DNA of 64,000 nucleotides from Planctomycetaceae bacterium (GTDB taxonomy: Bacteria; Planctomycetota; Planctomycetia; Pirellulales; Pirellulaceae): the NCBI GenBank assembly GCA_027487485.1, contig JAIYDN010000100.1, positions 1-64,000 of the forward strand, in the 5' to 3' direction. Under the pieces are notes generated by a model. That model searched no databases, was not told where the DNA came from, and saw only the letters and a program-made list of their open reading frames with translations. Both the position numbers and the translations under genes were made by a program. Shown here one piece after another: positions 1 through 8,928 of this stretch. Numbering within the stretch: the stretch's first letter is position 1; the number at the start of each line of letters is the position of its first letter.

Positions 1-270
1 GTCGTTGGGCTTGCTGTCGTTGGGCTTGCTGTCGTTGGGCTTGCTGTCGTTGGGCTTGCTGTCGTTGGGCTTGCTGTCGCTGGGCTTGCTGTCGCTGGGC
101 TTGCTGTCGCTGGGCTTGCTGTCGCTGGGCTTGCTGTCGCTGGGCTTGTTGTCGCTAGGTTTGCTGTCGCTGGGCTTGTTGTCGCTAGGTTTGTCGTCGC
201 TGGGTTTGTCGTCGCTGGGTTTGTCGTCGCTGGGTTTGTCGTCGCTGGACTTGTCGTCGTTGGACTTGTC
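1..270. repeat. 15-bp coding minisatellite, 18 units
   Basis: Eighteen consecutive 15-bp units fill 1-270 in perfect register. Units at the left edge are nearly identical (gtcgttgggcttgct) and those near 180-270 are more diverged. On the minus strand each unit is five codons, Ser-Lys-Pro-Asn/Ser-Asp (variants Asp-Lys-Pro-Ser-Asp, Asp-Lys-Ser-Ser-Asp), in frame with the secreted protein at 1-846. The array continues beyond the window. The gradient from degenerate to identical units suggests recent expansion at the distal end. Confidence 0.95.
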
Positions 271-846
271 TTGTGAGCCAAGTTGGGAATCGACCTTTTC
301 CAATTGGTTCTTGATGTCCTTCTGTTCTTGTTCCGCTTGCTTCAGATCCTGTCCTGCTTCCGTTCTTGCAGTTTGTCCGCGTTGGATCTGCTCAAGACGT
401 CGGATCTCTTTCTGAATGTCTTCGATACGGGCTCTTTCGTCCCGCAGACGGCTCGAGCGGTTTTCGCTTTGAAGCAACTCTAACAATTTCTTGAGATTCT
501 CTCGGCTTGCTTCTTGCTCTTGAATGGCACGTGTAAACTTGCCTTCAGAAAGCAAGTCACCAGCAGCGCTTAATCGCTGCAATGTTGACATTTGTTTGCT
601 CATTTGAGCCGCTTGAAGAAGCAGTCCGGCGCGCGTTGGATTTTCGGCAGCCTCGAGTTCGCTCATGCGGATAAAAAGTTCTTCGAGCTTGCTGAATCGA
701 ATCGCGAGCTGTTTCTGTTGATCTTCAAGCTCGCGCACTGCTTCCGAAGTCGCTCGTTTTTCCTGGCCAAGGACATACGTTGAAACGCAGAAACTTGCTT
801 GAAGTAACGCAACCGCAACCACTGCAAAGATCTTTAGGAGCTTCAT
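1..846 (-). CDS. Secreted coiled-coil protein with C-terminal pentapeptide repeats (partial, 3' end off window)
   Basis: Reading the minus strand from the ATG at 846 gives an open frame to position 1 with no stop, so the C-terminus lies outside the window. The first ~28 residues (MKLLKIFAVVAVALLQASF...) look like a signal peptide. Residues ~30-190 are rich in Glu, Gln, Arg and Lys with heptad-like spacing and are probably coiled coil. The last 90 visible residues are a Ser-Lys-Pro-Asn/Ser-Asp tandem repeat. The start codon overlaps the stop of the upstream gene (ATGA at 843-846), so the two are probably translationally coupled and act together in the cell envelope. No family is recognised; a periplasmic structural or adaptor role is inference only. 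Confidence 0.8.
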   Translation of the reverse strand, partial: MKLLKIFAVVAVALLQASFCVSTYVLGQEKRATSEAVRELEDQQKQLAIRFSKLEELFIRMSELEAAENPTRAGLLLQAAQMSKQMSTLQRLSAAGDLLSEGKFTRAIQEQEASRENLKKLLELLQSENRSSRLRDERARIEDIQKEIRRLEQIQRGQTARTEAGQDLKQAEQEQKDIKNQLEKVDSQLGSQDKSNDDKSSDDKPSDDKPSDDKPSDDKPSDNKPSDSKPSDNKPSDSKPSDSKPSDSKPSDSKPSDSKPNDSKPNDSKPNDSKPNDSKPND

Positions 847-3278
847 TTTAGCAATTCCAAATCTTGCTTTTTCTTCTCTTGTTTTGTTTTGTCGTAGAGC
901 TTGGTCTGGTCATCGAAAATCCCTCGGACCATATCGATCATTTCATTAAAGTCTTGGATGTCGATCATGTCGTTCAATATCGTATTCAGTAAAACGATGA
1001 TCTCGTTAGTTTTCTCGATCGAATCATCCATCTGGAGTGGGGCATCGGCAGCAGGTTGTTCACGACGAGTCAAAGTCTTCTCTAGCAGTAGGACTTCTTT
1101 CGAAAGCAAGGGCCATTTCTGGTCAAGTACGATCAGCATGGGAGTTCTTACTTTATCTTCCAGTCTAGTTCGTCGATCTGCGCTATCGATTCGATTGTTG
1201 ATGAGTTCGCGATTGATTTGGTGGAGTTCCTTTTCGACCCCTCGGAGCTCCCCTTCGGACTTCATCAATTGGGCTGCCACTTGTTGAGCTCTCAGCATTT
1301 GCAATCTTGCCGTTCTTGCTTCGTCCATTGGCTCGGCTGAGGTACTTTGCTCGTCGTCAGGTGTCTCCGATGGATTCTCCTTGTCGGGATCGCTTGCGGG
1401 GGCTGCTTGGTCCTTGGGTTCTTGGGGAACCGAAGCGTCCGTTTTCTTGATGTTCAGCATCAGATCTCGCATTTGCGACAACTCGCCGATGATTTGCTCG
1501 AGCCTTCCTCGCATCGCAAGCTCTCGGCGATCCAACATTACCAACAGTTGGTCCGGAGTTACGATTCCCAGTTGAATAGGATTGGAACGTCCAAGGTGCG
1601 GTTCGTTTACTAGGTCGGCAAAGTCCTCGGCAACCAACGAGAGGCCAAGACTCGAACCTACTTTCGCTGCCAACTTGCCTTGATCTCGTTGTTCCTTTAG
1701 ATCCAGTTGGCTCTGAACTTGACCGTCCTTTAGCAACTCTTGGGGGGATCTAGCGACGGGACTTTCGTCGATTACGGTTTCAAGCCAAGTTTGTTTCACT
1801 TCGTAATCGTCCTTGATTTTTCCGATAATGGGAAGAATTGCATTTTCGGTGATCGACGTTCCAATACCGTCCAAGACCAAATCGACTTGCGGGGTTGAAT
1901 CCGGGATCGCGGAGATTACAAACTGCTGGATGCGTGTGGAACAGATCCCGTCCTGATCCCATAAACGCACCTCCAACATCAGATTCGAATCAAGTCGGCC
2001 CGCATCGATCAGCGTGGGGCTCGAGTTGGTGCCTGTCGCTACCGATTGAACCACTGTGGTTGATGGTTCGCTTGCTTCGCTGGATCTGAAGAAAACATAC
2101 TCACAACGGGAGACTGCTTTGTTGGCTTCAATCGCGATTTGCAGCTTGGTTCCCTGAGGTAACCTGCTGCCGGTTCGGTAGGGGATCGATTCCTTACCCC
2201 AAGTCGTCTTGGTGGATCGTTGGAGGTAATCGGGATACTCTACGTTGAGCAGCAGTTTGGTAACTTGAGGTGCATCCACGCTCTTGATTTGCATGTTGGA
2301 AATCCTAGCATCGCCCCCTGCAACACTGAACCACAAGACATCGAGCACCGATTCCAAGGGGGGGCCGTCCAGCACGAAAGGTTGCTGAGTACTACCAGCA
2401 GCCAAACGACGCATGTTCGCTCGGCCGCGATTTCCGGCTGCATCTTGATAGTAAACGGTGCAAACGTCCGGCACGATCTTTCCGGAAAGTGAAGCCCAGG
2501 CCCTCAGTTGGCACGCTTGGCCTTTGGGCACTCGAACGACTCCATCTGAGAACGGGACCGTGTAACGTTCTCGTTGGTTACGTCCCGTAAAGGTCGGCAC
2601 ATCCAATTCGACCCCATCGATACCCAATTCGGTGTATCTAGGCCAAGGCACATCCGACAATCCAAAAAGCCGATTGGCCCAATGAGAGGTCCAGGTGGGT
2701 TGCGTAAGAGCAACGACGCAACTGGCGGCTAAGACGACGCCAAGGAGCCCCAGCTTCCATTGAAGAGGTTGGAAACGCACAACGCGGTTAACGTCGACGG
2801 AATCCATCAAGCCCAACGCTTGAGTTTGGGCCAGTGCGAGCAAGCTCGCCCGCTGAGGATGCTCGGCATCGGCATCTTTCAAAATGGCACTTGGCTTGGC
2901 CGCTTGCACGGTGGTGATCAGGGAACTCTCAAAGGCAGAGTATTGCTTCTCAATCAGCAATGCCAGGGTCGAGTCGGTCCAACGAACGAGCCACAGTTGC
3001 CATAGGTAGCGATACAGGATGATCGCCAACGTTGCAGCCATGATCCCCAGCATGACGATGCGAACGAAGGTTGGCGATTCGGCCGCTCCGAACTTGGTGG
3101 GAAGATAATCGCACAGTCCAAAAAACCAAAATGCCACCACAAGCCAAATGGCCGTCGTCATCAACGCTTGGCTTACCACGAAACGGCCAATCAGTCCGCG
3201 AAGCTGTGCGAGCTTTTCGGAAATCGGCTTTGGGATTGGATATCGAGATTCTTTGGGGTTGGAGCTGGCGATTTGCAT
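843..3278 (-). CDS. Large membrane protein with N-terminal TM segments and C-terminal coiled coil
   Basis: 811 residues. Hydrophobic segments at about 36-55, 71-93 and 177-195 anchor the protein. A long soluble, probably periplasmic, region with several beta-rich stretches follows to about 580. The C-terminal ~200 residues are Gln/Glu/Arg-rich and predicted coiled coil, with an acidic Pro/Ser/Glu-rich insert around 625-660. The layout is reminiscent of DUF4175-type proteins, but that assignment is tentative. The gene ends in ATGA, overlapping the start of the secreted coiled-coil gene at 846, which indicates an operon and probably joint function. The ATG at 3278 precedes a polar ~30-residue leader. 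Confidence 0.85.
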   Translation of the reverse strand: MQIASSNPKESRYPIPKPISEKLAQLRGLIGRFVVSQALMTTAIWLVVAFWFFGLCDYLPTKFGAAESPTFVRIVMLGIMAATLAIILYRYLWQLWLVRWTDSTLALLIEKQYSAFESSLITTVQAAKPSAILKDADAEHPQRASLLALAQTQALGLMDSVDVNRVVRFQPLQWKLGLLGVVLAASCVVALTQPTWTSHWANRLFGLSDVPWPRYTELGIDGVELDVPTFTGRNQRERYTVPFSDGVVRVPKGQACQLRAWASLSGKIVPDVCTVYYQDAAGNRGRANMRRLAAGSTQQPFVLDGPPLESVLDVLWFSVAGGDARISNMQIKSVDAPQVTKLLLNVEYPDYLQRSTKTTWGKESIPYRTGSRLPQGTKLQIAIEANKAVSRCEYVFFRSSEASEPSTTVVQSVATGTNSSPTLIDAGRLDSNLMLEVRLWDQDGICSTRIQQFVISAIPDSTPQVDLVLDGIGTSITENAILPIIGKIKDDYEVKQTWLETVIDESPVARSPQELLKDGQVQSQLDLKEQRDQGKLAAKVGSSLGLSLVAEDFADLVNEPHLGRSNPIQLGIVTPDQLLVMLDRRELAMRGRLEQIIGELSQMRDLMLNIKKTDASVPQEPKDQAAPASDPDKENPSETPDDEQSTSAEPMDEARTARLQMLRAQQVAAQLMKSEGELRGVEKELHQINRELINNRIDSADRRTRLEDKVRTPMLIVLDQKWPLLSKEVLLLEKTLTRREQPAADAPLQMDDSIEKTNEIIVLLNTILNDMIDIQDFNEMIDMVRGIFDDQTKLYDKTKQEKKKQDLELLK

Positions 3279-3380
3279 GCTCTAAGTTGTAGCAGATTCA
3301 GGCTCAAAGGGGTTAGTCGAAATCGAACTCGAAGGAGCAATCTGAATTGCAAATTCCAGGGTCGTTCCTGATCGGCTTAT

Positions 3381-3945
3381 TTTTTAACCACGGAATACAC
3401 GGAACACACGGAAAGGGAGCCGGGCTGCCTTGTGTTCTGATTTCCGTGTGTTCTGTGTGTTCCGTGGTTAGATGATCGGTTCTTTTCTGGATGGTTTTTT
3501 TAACCACTGAATACACGGAATACACGGAAGGGGAGCCGGGCTGTCTTGTGTTTTGATTTCCGTGTGTTCTGTGTCGTCCGTGGTTCTAGGATCGGTTCTT
3601 TTCTGGATGGTTTTTTTAACCACCGAATACACGGAATACACGGAAGGGGAGCCGGGCTGTCTTGTGTTCTGATTTCCGTGTGTTCTGTGTCGTCCGTGGT
3701 TCTAGGCTCGGTTCTTTTCTGGATGGTTTTTTTAACCACAGAATACACGGAATACACGGAAGGGGAGCCGGGCTGTCTTGTGTTTTGATTTCCGTGTGTT
3801 CTGTGTCGTCCGTGGTTCTAGGATCGGTTCTTTTCTGGATGGTTTTTTTAACGACTGAATACACGGAACACACGGAAAGGGAGTCGTGCTGACTTTTGTT
3901 TTGACTTCCGTGTGTTCTGTGTATTCCGTGGTTCGATGATCGATT
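3381..3945. repeat. Five tandem 116-bp units, each an imperfect palindrome
   Basis: Equivalent bases (the aac of 'ttaacca') fall at 3386, 3502, 3618, 3734 and 3850, an exact 116-bp period. In unit 1 the left arm 3386-3414 and right arm 3441-3469 pair at 27 of 29 positions across a 26-bp spacer. A ~32-bp T-rich linker joins successive units. The arms are built from the 'accacggaatacacggaa' sequence common in environmental bacterial genomes. The array lies between two divergent genes (starts 3278 minus and 4085 plus). The rest of the 3279-4084 gap (3279-3380 and 3946-4084) shows no convincing gene and should hold both promoters. Confidence 0.95.
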
Positions 3946-4084
3946 ATCTTAAGGACGTATGATTTTGGTCTTTTCAATCGTTGCACATGCTGAACGCGCG
4001 AAAAAGGAGTCTGGCTTCAGGCTCGCGTTTTCAGTGTCTCGTCCGCCAAACGTACCGCTTCCCCCTCCCACCTACCATCGCGAT

Positions 4085-4894
4085 ATGAACATCTCCACCA
4101 TGCTGAAGTTTTCTCCTTTCGTCTCTAAGCCGTTGGGCTTGGGGGTAGCATTCTTTTGGCTCACTTTGACTGTGTCTCAAGTCAATGCACAAGAAAAAGT
4201 TTCCATTGAGAAGAGTTCGAAAAAGCCGCTTTCGGTTTTGCTCGTGACCGGTGGTTGCTGCCACGATTACGACTTCCAGAGCAAGGCGCTTCAGTTGGCT
4301 GCGAAAGAACGAGGCGTTTTGGTGGAATGGACCATCGTGAACCAAGGTGGAAAAGGGACCAAGGCAATGATTGATTTATACAAAAAGCCCAATTGGCAAG
4401 AGGGTTTCGACGTGGTCATTCATAACGAATGCTTCGCGGATACCGACGATCCGGACTACATCCGTAGCATTACCAAGCCGCACTATGAGGGGACCAATGC
4501 AGTGGTAATCCATTGTGCAATGCACACCTACCGATCCGCTCCCATTGATGATTGGCGAGAATTTTTAGGTGTTACCAGCCGGCATCATGAACATCAAAGT
4601 CGTTACCCGATCACCGTCGTTCAAAAAGATCATCCCATCATGAAGGAATTCCCTACCGACAGCAAATCTGCGATGGACGAACTTTACATCATCGAAAAAG
4701 TATGGCCATCCACCACCGTGTTGGCGACGTCCAAAAGTGAAAAGACCGGTGAAGAGCAGCCTGTGTATTGGACCAATCAATATGGCAAAGGGCGCGTTTT
4801 CGGAACCACCTATGGCCACTCCAATGACACTTTTTCGGACAAGACGTTCTTGAACGCTGTCGTCAACGGAATCGTTTGGGCAGCCGGCAAGTAA
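4085..4894 (+). CDS. ThuA domain-containing secreted protein
   Basis: 269 residues from the ATG at 4085, chosen over the upstream TTG-type extension to 3959 because a signal peptide (MNISTMLKFSPF... to VNAQ) begins there. The mature part starts with the ThuA-type strand (VLLVTGGCCHDY) and contains DVVIHNE and AVVIHCAMHTYR, then a His-rich loop (SRHHEHQSRY) and a terminal GHSNDTF segment, as in ThuA/trehalose-utilisation-like proteins of the class I glutamine amidotransferase-like fold. Planctomycetes carry many of these, usually without a known substrate; a role in sugar metabolism is family inference. It is monocistronic and converges with the small gene at 4949-5191. Confidence 0.85.
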   Translation: MNISTMLKFSPFVSKPLGLGVAFFWLTLTVSQVNAQEKVSIEKSSKKPLSVLLVTGGCCHDYDFQSKALQLAAKERGVLVEWTIVNQGGKGTKAMIDLYKKPNWQEGFDVVIHNECFADTDDPDYIRSITKPHYEGTNAVVIHCAMHTYRSAPIDDWREFLGVTSRHHEHQSRYPITVVQKDHPIMKEFPTDSKSAMDELYIIEKVWPSTTVLATSKSEKTGEEQPVYWTNQYGKGRVFGTTYGHSNDTFSDKTFLNAVVNGIVWAAGK

Positions 4895-4948
4895 CTTCGG
4901 TCGCCGATTCAGGTCGTCCAGGTTTGAAATCCGCCTGAAACAGCCGGG

Positions 4949-5191
4949 TTACCTAGAGGCAAAGTACTGAGCCACACCGGCCAGGCCAAACAAAGACAGG
5001 CCTGCAAAAGCCAATGCAAGCCAATAGAGAAAACGGCCTGGGTTGGAGAGGCCCGCATCCTCCGCTAGTTGAACCACGGTTTGTTCCGCTTGCTGAATGG
5101 ACAAACCAAGCTCGTCGCGATAAAGCTCAACGGCCTCGGCCCAATGACCTTGCTGAATAAGATGGATGGCAAGCGGTTCTAGATTTGGCAT
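4949..5191 (-). CDS. Small membrane protein with L7/L12-C-terminal-like helix motif
   Basis: 80 residues. Residues ~18-45 (AVELYRDELGLSIQQAEQTV) resemble the signature of the ribosomal protein L7/L12 C-terminal domain (AIK-x-YRE-x-TGLGLKEAK) that recurs in small non-ribosomal proteins. A single TM helix (~57-77, FLYWLALAFAGLSLFGLAGV) ends the protein. The cytosolic L7/L12-like part would sit at the membrane; its function is unknown. It is divergent from the LptD-like gene, sharing the 5192-5452 gap, and convergent with the ThuA gene. Confidence 0.75.
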   Translation of the reverse strand: MPNLEPLAIHLIQQGHWAEAVELYRDELGLSIQQAEQTVVQLAEDAGLSNPGRFLYWLALAFAGLSLFGLAGVAQYFASR

Positions 5192-5452
5192 TTCGGTTCG
5201 TCTCCAAAATGCCTGGTAAGCTAGGCAGAATGGGATACGTGGCGTTGTTGGCGTGTCTGGGATACGAAAAATGGATCGGTCTGAGCAATCCGAGTCCGGT
5301 AAAAGGCCATCGGCAGACCTGAAATAGATACTTAAGTCGAACCTTCATCTTGAGGCGATTTTTTTGAGCTTCTATACTCGCGCCCTAGGTCACGATGACC
5401 AAGCAGTAAAGATTGCCGTCAATTCGCACACGCACTGGAGATCAAATCGGTA

Positions 5453-8400
5453 GTGGAATGGATTCCCGATGCCGAAATCGCGCAAACCCCGTCGTCGTCA
5501 CGCTTTTCCGCTGACAAGGACGGATTGCCTTCCAAGGTGGCTGCTCCCGTGTGGAGCGGTCGGGATCGAGTTGCGCCTTGGAATCTGGTGATTCGACTCG
5601 CTTTCAGCATACTGATGCTGGGCGTTTTTGGGCTCCAAAGTGTCGCAGCAGAAATCGGTTTGCCCCTATCTGACCCTAAGTTCTCGATTGATGCATACGC
5701 CCATTCCGCAAGCAGGCAAAACATCGGCGGTTTTGAGGTAGTCACCCTGCGTGGTGATTGCAGGATCTATCAAGGAGCGTTTTCTGCGACTTGCGACGTC
5801 GCCCACATTTGGATTGATCGCACGGAGCAGCATCTCAATCAAGAAAACAAGAATCCAACGGACCAGCAGGAAACCGCCCCAAAGAAGTTCATTATCCAGA
5901 CGGTCGGCAATTCGGAGATTCGCTGGTCGGACGATCAAAGAGTGCAAGATTCGGAATGGACTGGACGCTTGTTCAGCCATTTCGATGTTGGATTCCATGC
6001 CGAGCTTTGGAACGAGCCACAGGGGCCACGACCGGATTTGAACTGGAACAAAGAGAATCCAGTTTCGTCTGCGATTGCCTGGGCGCCGATGAACGCTCCT
6101 GCAGGAGCGACCTCCGATTCGACCATTCAACAAGCGGCTGCTTTTCAAGGCGACGCGCCACTTCCGATACCTACCTTTCAATCTCCACCTCGAGGCGGGA
6201 TCGAGCTTCCGGCTGTTACACCAGGGCAAGGCGCCATGATCGGAAACTCTCAATTGGGAGGGACCGTTCTTGATGCTGGTTCCTTACCCCTTTTTGAATC
6301 GCTACAATCCCCGCCTCCCAATCAAGGATCTCCCGCTCCGGAAAGCGTTCAGGCTTTTCAAGTGCCCAGCGGTGTCGACCTTGGGCCCGCTCCCGTCGCA
6401 GCCCCCGTTGCGCTAGGGGAACAGATCACATCGCTGGCAGGTCCTAGGATCGGCGCAAAGATGTTCAAGTTTGAAGGCCGCGGTGGCTCGCAGCCCTTGA
6501 TCAGCTTGAGCAATCGCCCCGACCGCAATGACTCCGTGATCACCGTCTCGCAAGGGGTTCGGTTAATGATTGGCGGTGTGTCCTATCAATCAAACTCTGG
6601 CATGATCGATGCGGGGACCGTGCTGATTGAAGCAGATCGAGCCGTCATCTGGACGTCGAATTTCTCGAAGCTGCAATCCGAACAAATCGATGATATGCCA
6701 GTCGAGGTGTACATCGAGGGCAACGTCATTTTCCAGCAAGGGCAACGCAAGATCTATGCAGATCGAATGTACTACAACGTGCAGGCGGAGTATGGCATGA
6801 TCCTGGGCGCGGAAATGCTGACGCCAGCTCCTCAGTTCGAAGGTATCGTACGACTAAAAGCGGATATCATCCAACAACGCTCTCGAGAGAACTTCTTGGC
6901 CTACCAAGCAGCACTGACCAGTAGCCGACTTGGCGTGCCACGATATTGGTTGCAAAGCGATCGGCTTGAGCTCAAGGATCAACGCAATGAAACCAATAGC
7001 ACTCTTTTCGGATTGCCCGTCGCAGGAACTGTCGGCAATCAAACAGGAATGCAAGCGAAGGCGAGAAACAACTTTGTGTACATCGAAGGCCTGCCCGTCT
7101 TTTACTGGCCTGTTCTCAATACCAACGTTGACACATCCAGCTTCTATGTAAGTGGCTTGCAATTCAAAAATGATACCATCCTTGGAACTCAAGTAATGGT
7201 GGATTGGGATGCCTACCAAATCTTCGGCCTGGATGGACTCGATGGAACACGATGGACTTTTTCGACTGACTACCTGAGCAATCGTGGCATCGCTGGCGGA
7301 ACGAGTTTTCAATATAACGTTCCGAATCTATGGATTGGGCCTGCGAATGGGTTCGTCGACTTGTGGGGACTTCAAGATAAAGGTCTCGATTTTCTTGGTT
7401 CAGACCGAGTAAATCTCCAGCCGGAACGCAACCCTCGAGGGCGTTTGCTGTTTCAACATCGCCAATTCTTATCCCCGGATACGGAGCTTTGGGCGGAAGT
7501 CGGATTGGTTAGCGATCGGAATTTTCTTGAGCAGTACTTCGAGCAAGAATGGGACACCCACAAGGATCACGCCACAGCTCTTCGGTTGCGTCAATACTAC
7601 GACCAACAAATGTTCGATCTCTGGGGACAAGCCAGGATCAACCCGTTCTTCACGGAAACTCAATGGCTTCCAAGACTCGATCACTATTGGCTAGGACAAA
7701 CGGTCGGGGATCTTTTCACCTACTACTCGCATAGTGACATTGGGTACGCAAAACAACAAGTGGCCAGCACCCCAACCAATGCTGCGGAAGCGGCTAAATT
7801 TCAATTGCAACCCTGGGAAGTCGGGGCATCTGGATTGCACGCGGTGACCAGACAGGAGCTGAATCTGCCACTGGATACCGGCTACTACAAATTTGTTCCG
7901 TTCATCTCCGGCGAAGCAGGCAAATGGGGCGAGGATGTGAATGGACAAGACATCACACGACTCACTGGCCAGGCCGGTCTTCGTTCTTCGCTACCCATGG
8001 CCAAGTACATGCCGGATGTCCAAAGCAGCGTACTGAATCTCAACGGGCTCGCTCACAAGATAACCTTCGAAAGCGAATTCATTTACGCCGACACGACTCA
8101 AGACTTGAACTTGTTTCCTTTGTACAATCCGATCGACGATAACGCCCAGGAACACTTCCGGCGCAGGCTTGTGTTCAACACGTTCGGTGGCGTTCTTCCC
8201 GCCCAATTCGATGCGACAAATTTCGCAGCGCGACAAGCCATGCAAAGATACGTGTCTGCTGGTGCCAGCGAAATCGTTGCGAATCAGGCTCAATCACGAT
8301 TTGGCATTCATCAGCGTTTTCAAACCAAACGAGGTATTCCAGGGCGAGAACGAATCGCAGATGTCGTAGAGTTCGATGTCGACACGATCTTCTTTGCCAA

Positions 8401-8890
8401 GCCGGATCGAGATAACTTTGGTCAGACCGTCGGCGGTATCAACTATGACTTTCGATACCATATCGGGGATCGAGTCACGTTGCTGAGCGATGGTTACTAT
8501 GACCTCTTCGAATCGGGATTACGAGCAACCACAATTGGCGGGCTGTTATCACGCCCCGGACGAGGCGAAGTCTACATGGGTCTTACCAGTTTGGAAGGGC
8601 CCATTAGTTCGCTGGTGCTAAACGCTTCCATCAACTACAGGCTGAATGAAAAATGGCTAGCAACTGGGGGCACGTCCTTCGATTTCGGACCAACAGGAAA
8701 CATTGGTCAATCACTTTCCATAACCAGGATTGGCGAATCGTTTCTGTTGAGCATGGGCGCGAATGTCGACGTGGGCCGAGAAAATGTCTCCTTCAACTTC
8801 AATATTGAGCCACGATTCTTCCAAACCAGAGGGCTCGGGGCGGTGGGCGGTCAGTTGATACCGATTGCAGGTCAATATGGACTGGAGTAA
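5453..8890 (+). CDS. LptD-like outer-membrane LPS-assembly protein
   Basis: 1145 residues. An N-terminal hydrophobic segment (~46-66, LVIRLAFSILMLGVFGLQSV then AAE) acts as signal/anchor; the start may lie further in than the ATG at 5453. Residues ~80-330 contain an OstA-like beta region plus a Pro/Gln-rich linker. Residues ~340-480 repeat an OstA-like fold (VYIEGNVIFQQGQRKIYADRMYYN). From ~500 on, blocks typical of LptD follow: RYWLQSDRLEL, NNFVYIEGLPVFYWPVLN, then many alternating strands consistent with a large outer-membrane barrel ending near the C-terminus. LptD inserts lipopolysaccharide into the outer leaflet. At 1145 residues it exceeds the usual ~780 of proteobacterial LptD. No lptE or surA is adjacent. 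Confidence 0.8.
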   Translation: MEWIPDAEIAQTPSSSRFSADKDGLPSKVAAPVWSGRDRVAPWNLVIRLAFSILMLGVFGLQSVAAEIGLPLSDPKFSIDAYAHSASRQNIGGFEVVTLRGDCRIYQGAFSATCDVAHIWIDRTEQHLNQENKNPTDQQETAPKKFIIQTVGNSEIRWSDDQRVQDSEWTGRLFSHFDVGFHAELWNEPQGPRPDLNWNKENPVSSAIAWAPMNAPAGATSDSTIQQAAAFQGDAPLPIPTFQSPPRGGIELPAVTPGQGAMIGNSQLGGTVLDAGSLPLFESLQSPPPNQGSPAPESVQAFQVPSGVDLGPAPVAAPVALGEQITSLAGPRIGAKMFKFEGRGGSQPLISLSNRPDRNDSVITVSQGVRLMIGGVSYQSNSGMIDAGTVLIEADRAVIWTSNFSKLQSEQIDDMPVEVYIEGNVIFQQGQRKIYADRMYYNVQAEYGMILGAEMLTPAPQFEGIVRLKADIIQQRSRENFLAYQAALTSSRLGVPRYWLQSDRLELKDQRNETNSTLFGLPVAGTVGNQTGMQAKARNNFVYIEGLPVFYWPVLNTNVDTSSFYVSGLQFKNDTILGTQVMVDWDAYQIFGLDGLDGTRWTFSTDYLSNRGIAGGTSFQYNVPNLWIGPANGFVDLWGLQDKGLDFLGSDRVNLQPERNPRGRLLFQHRQFLSPDTELWAEVGLVSDRNFLEQYFEQEWDTHKDHATALRLRQYYDQQMFDLWGQARINPFFTETQWLPRLDHYWLGQTVGDLFTYYSHSDIGYAKQQVASTPTNAAEAAKFQLQPWEVGASGLHAVTRQELNLPLDTGYYKFVPFISGEAGKWGEDVNGQDITRLTGQAGLRSSLPMAKYMPDVQSSVLNLNGLAHKITFESEFIYADTTQDLNLFPLYNPIDDNAQEHFRRRLVFNTFGGVLPAQFDATNFAARQAMQRYVSAGASEIVANQAQSRFGIHQRFQTKRGIPGRERIADVVEFDVDTIFFAKPDRDNFGQTVGGINYDFRYHIGDRVTLLSDGYYDLFESGLRATTIGGLLSRPGRGEVYMGLTSLEGPISSLVLNASINYRLNEKWLATGGTSFDFGPTGNIGQSLSITRIGESFLLSMGANVDVGRENVSFNFNIEPRFFQTRGLGAVGGQLIPIAGQYGLE

Positions 8891-8928
8891 ATGAGATCGA
8901 GACGGAAGAAAAGTTGCCTGGTAAAACC

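Noticed and set aside
5-415. Plus-strand open frame with a Leu-Gly-Leu-Leu-Ser repeat
   Set aside because: It is the antisense shadow of the minisatellite in the secreted minus-strand protein, which has a signal peptide and a coupled start.
3381-3945. CRISPR array
   Set aside because: The whole 116-bp unit including linker is conserved, so there are no unique spacers; no cas gene is near.
3313-3986. Several open frames on both strands across the 116-bp array (repeats of Thr-Glu-Tyr-Thr-Glu and His-Gly-Ile-His)
   Set aside because: They follow the DNA repeat in every frame, have no ribosome sites and no family; the array is non-coding.
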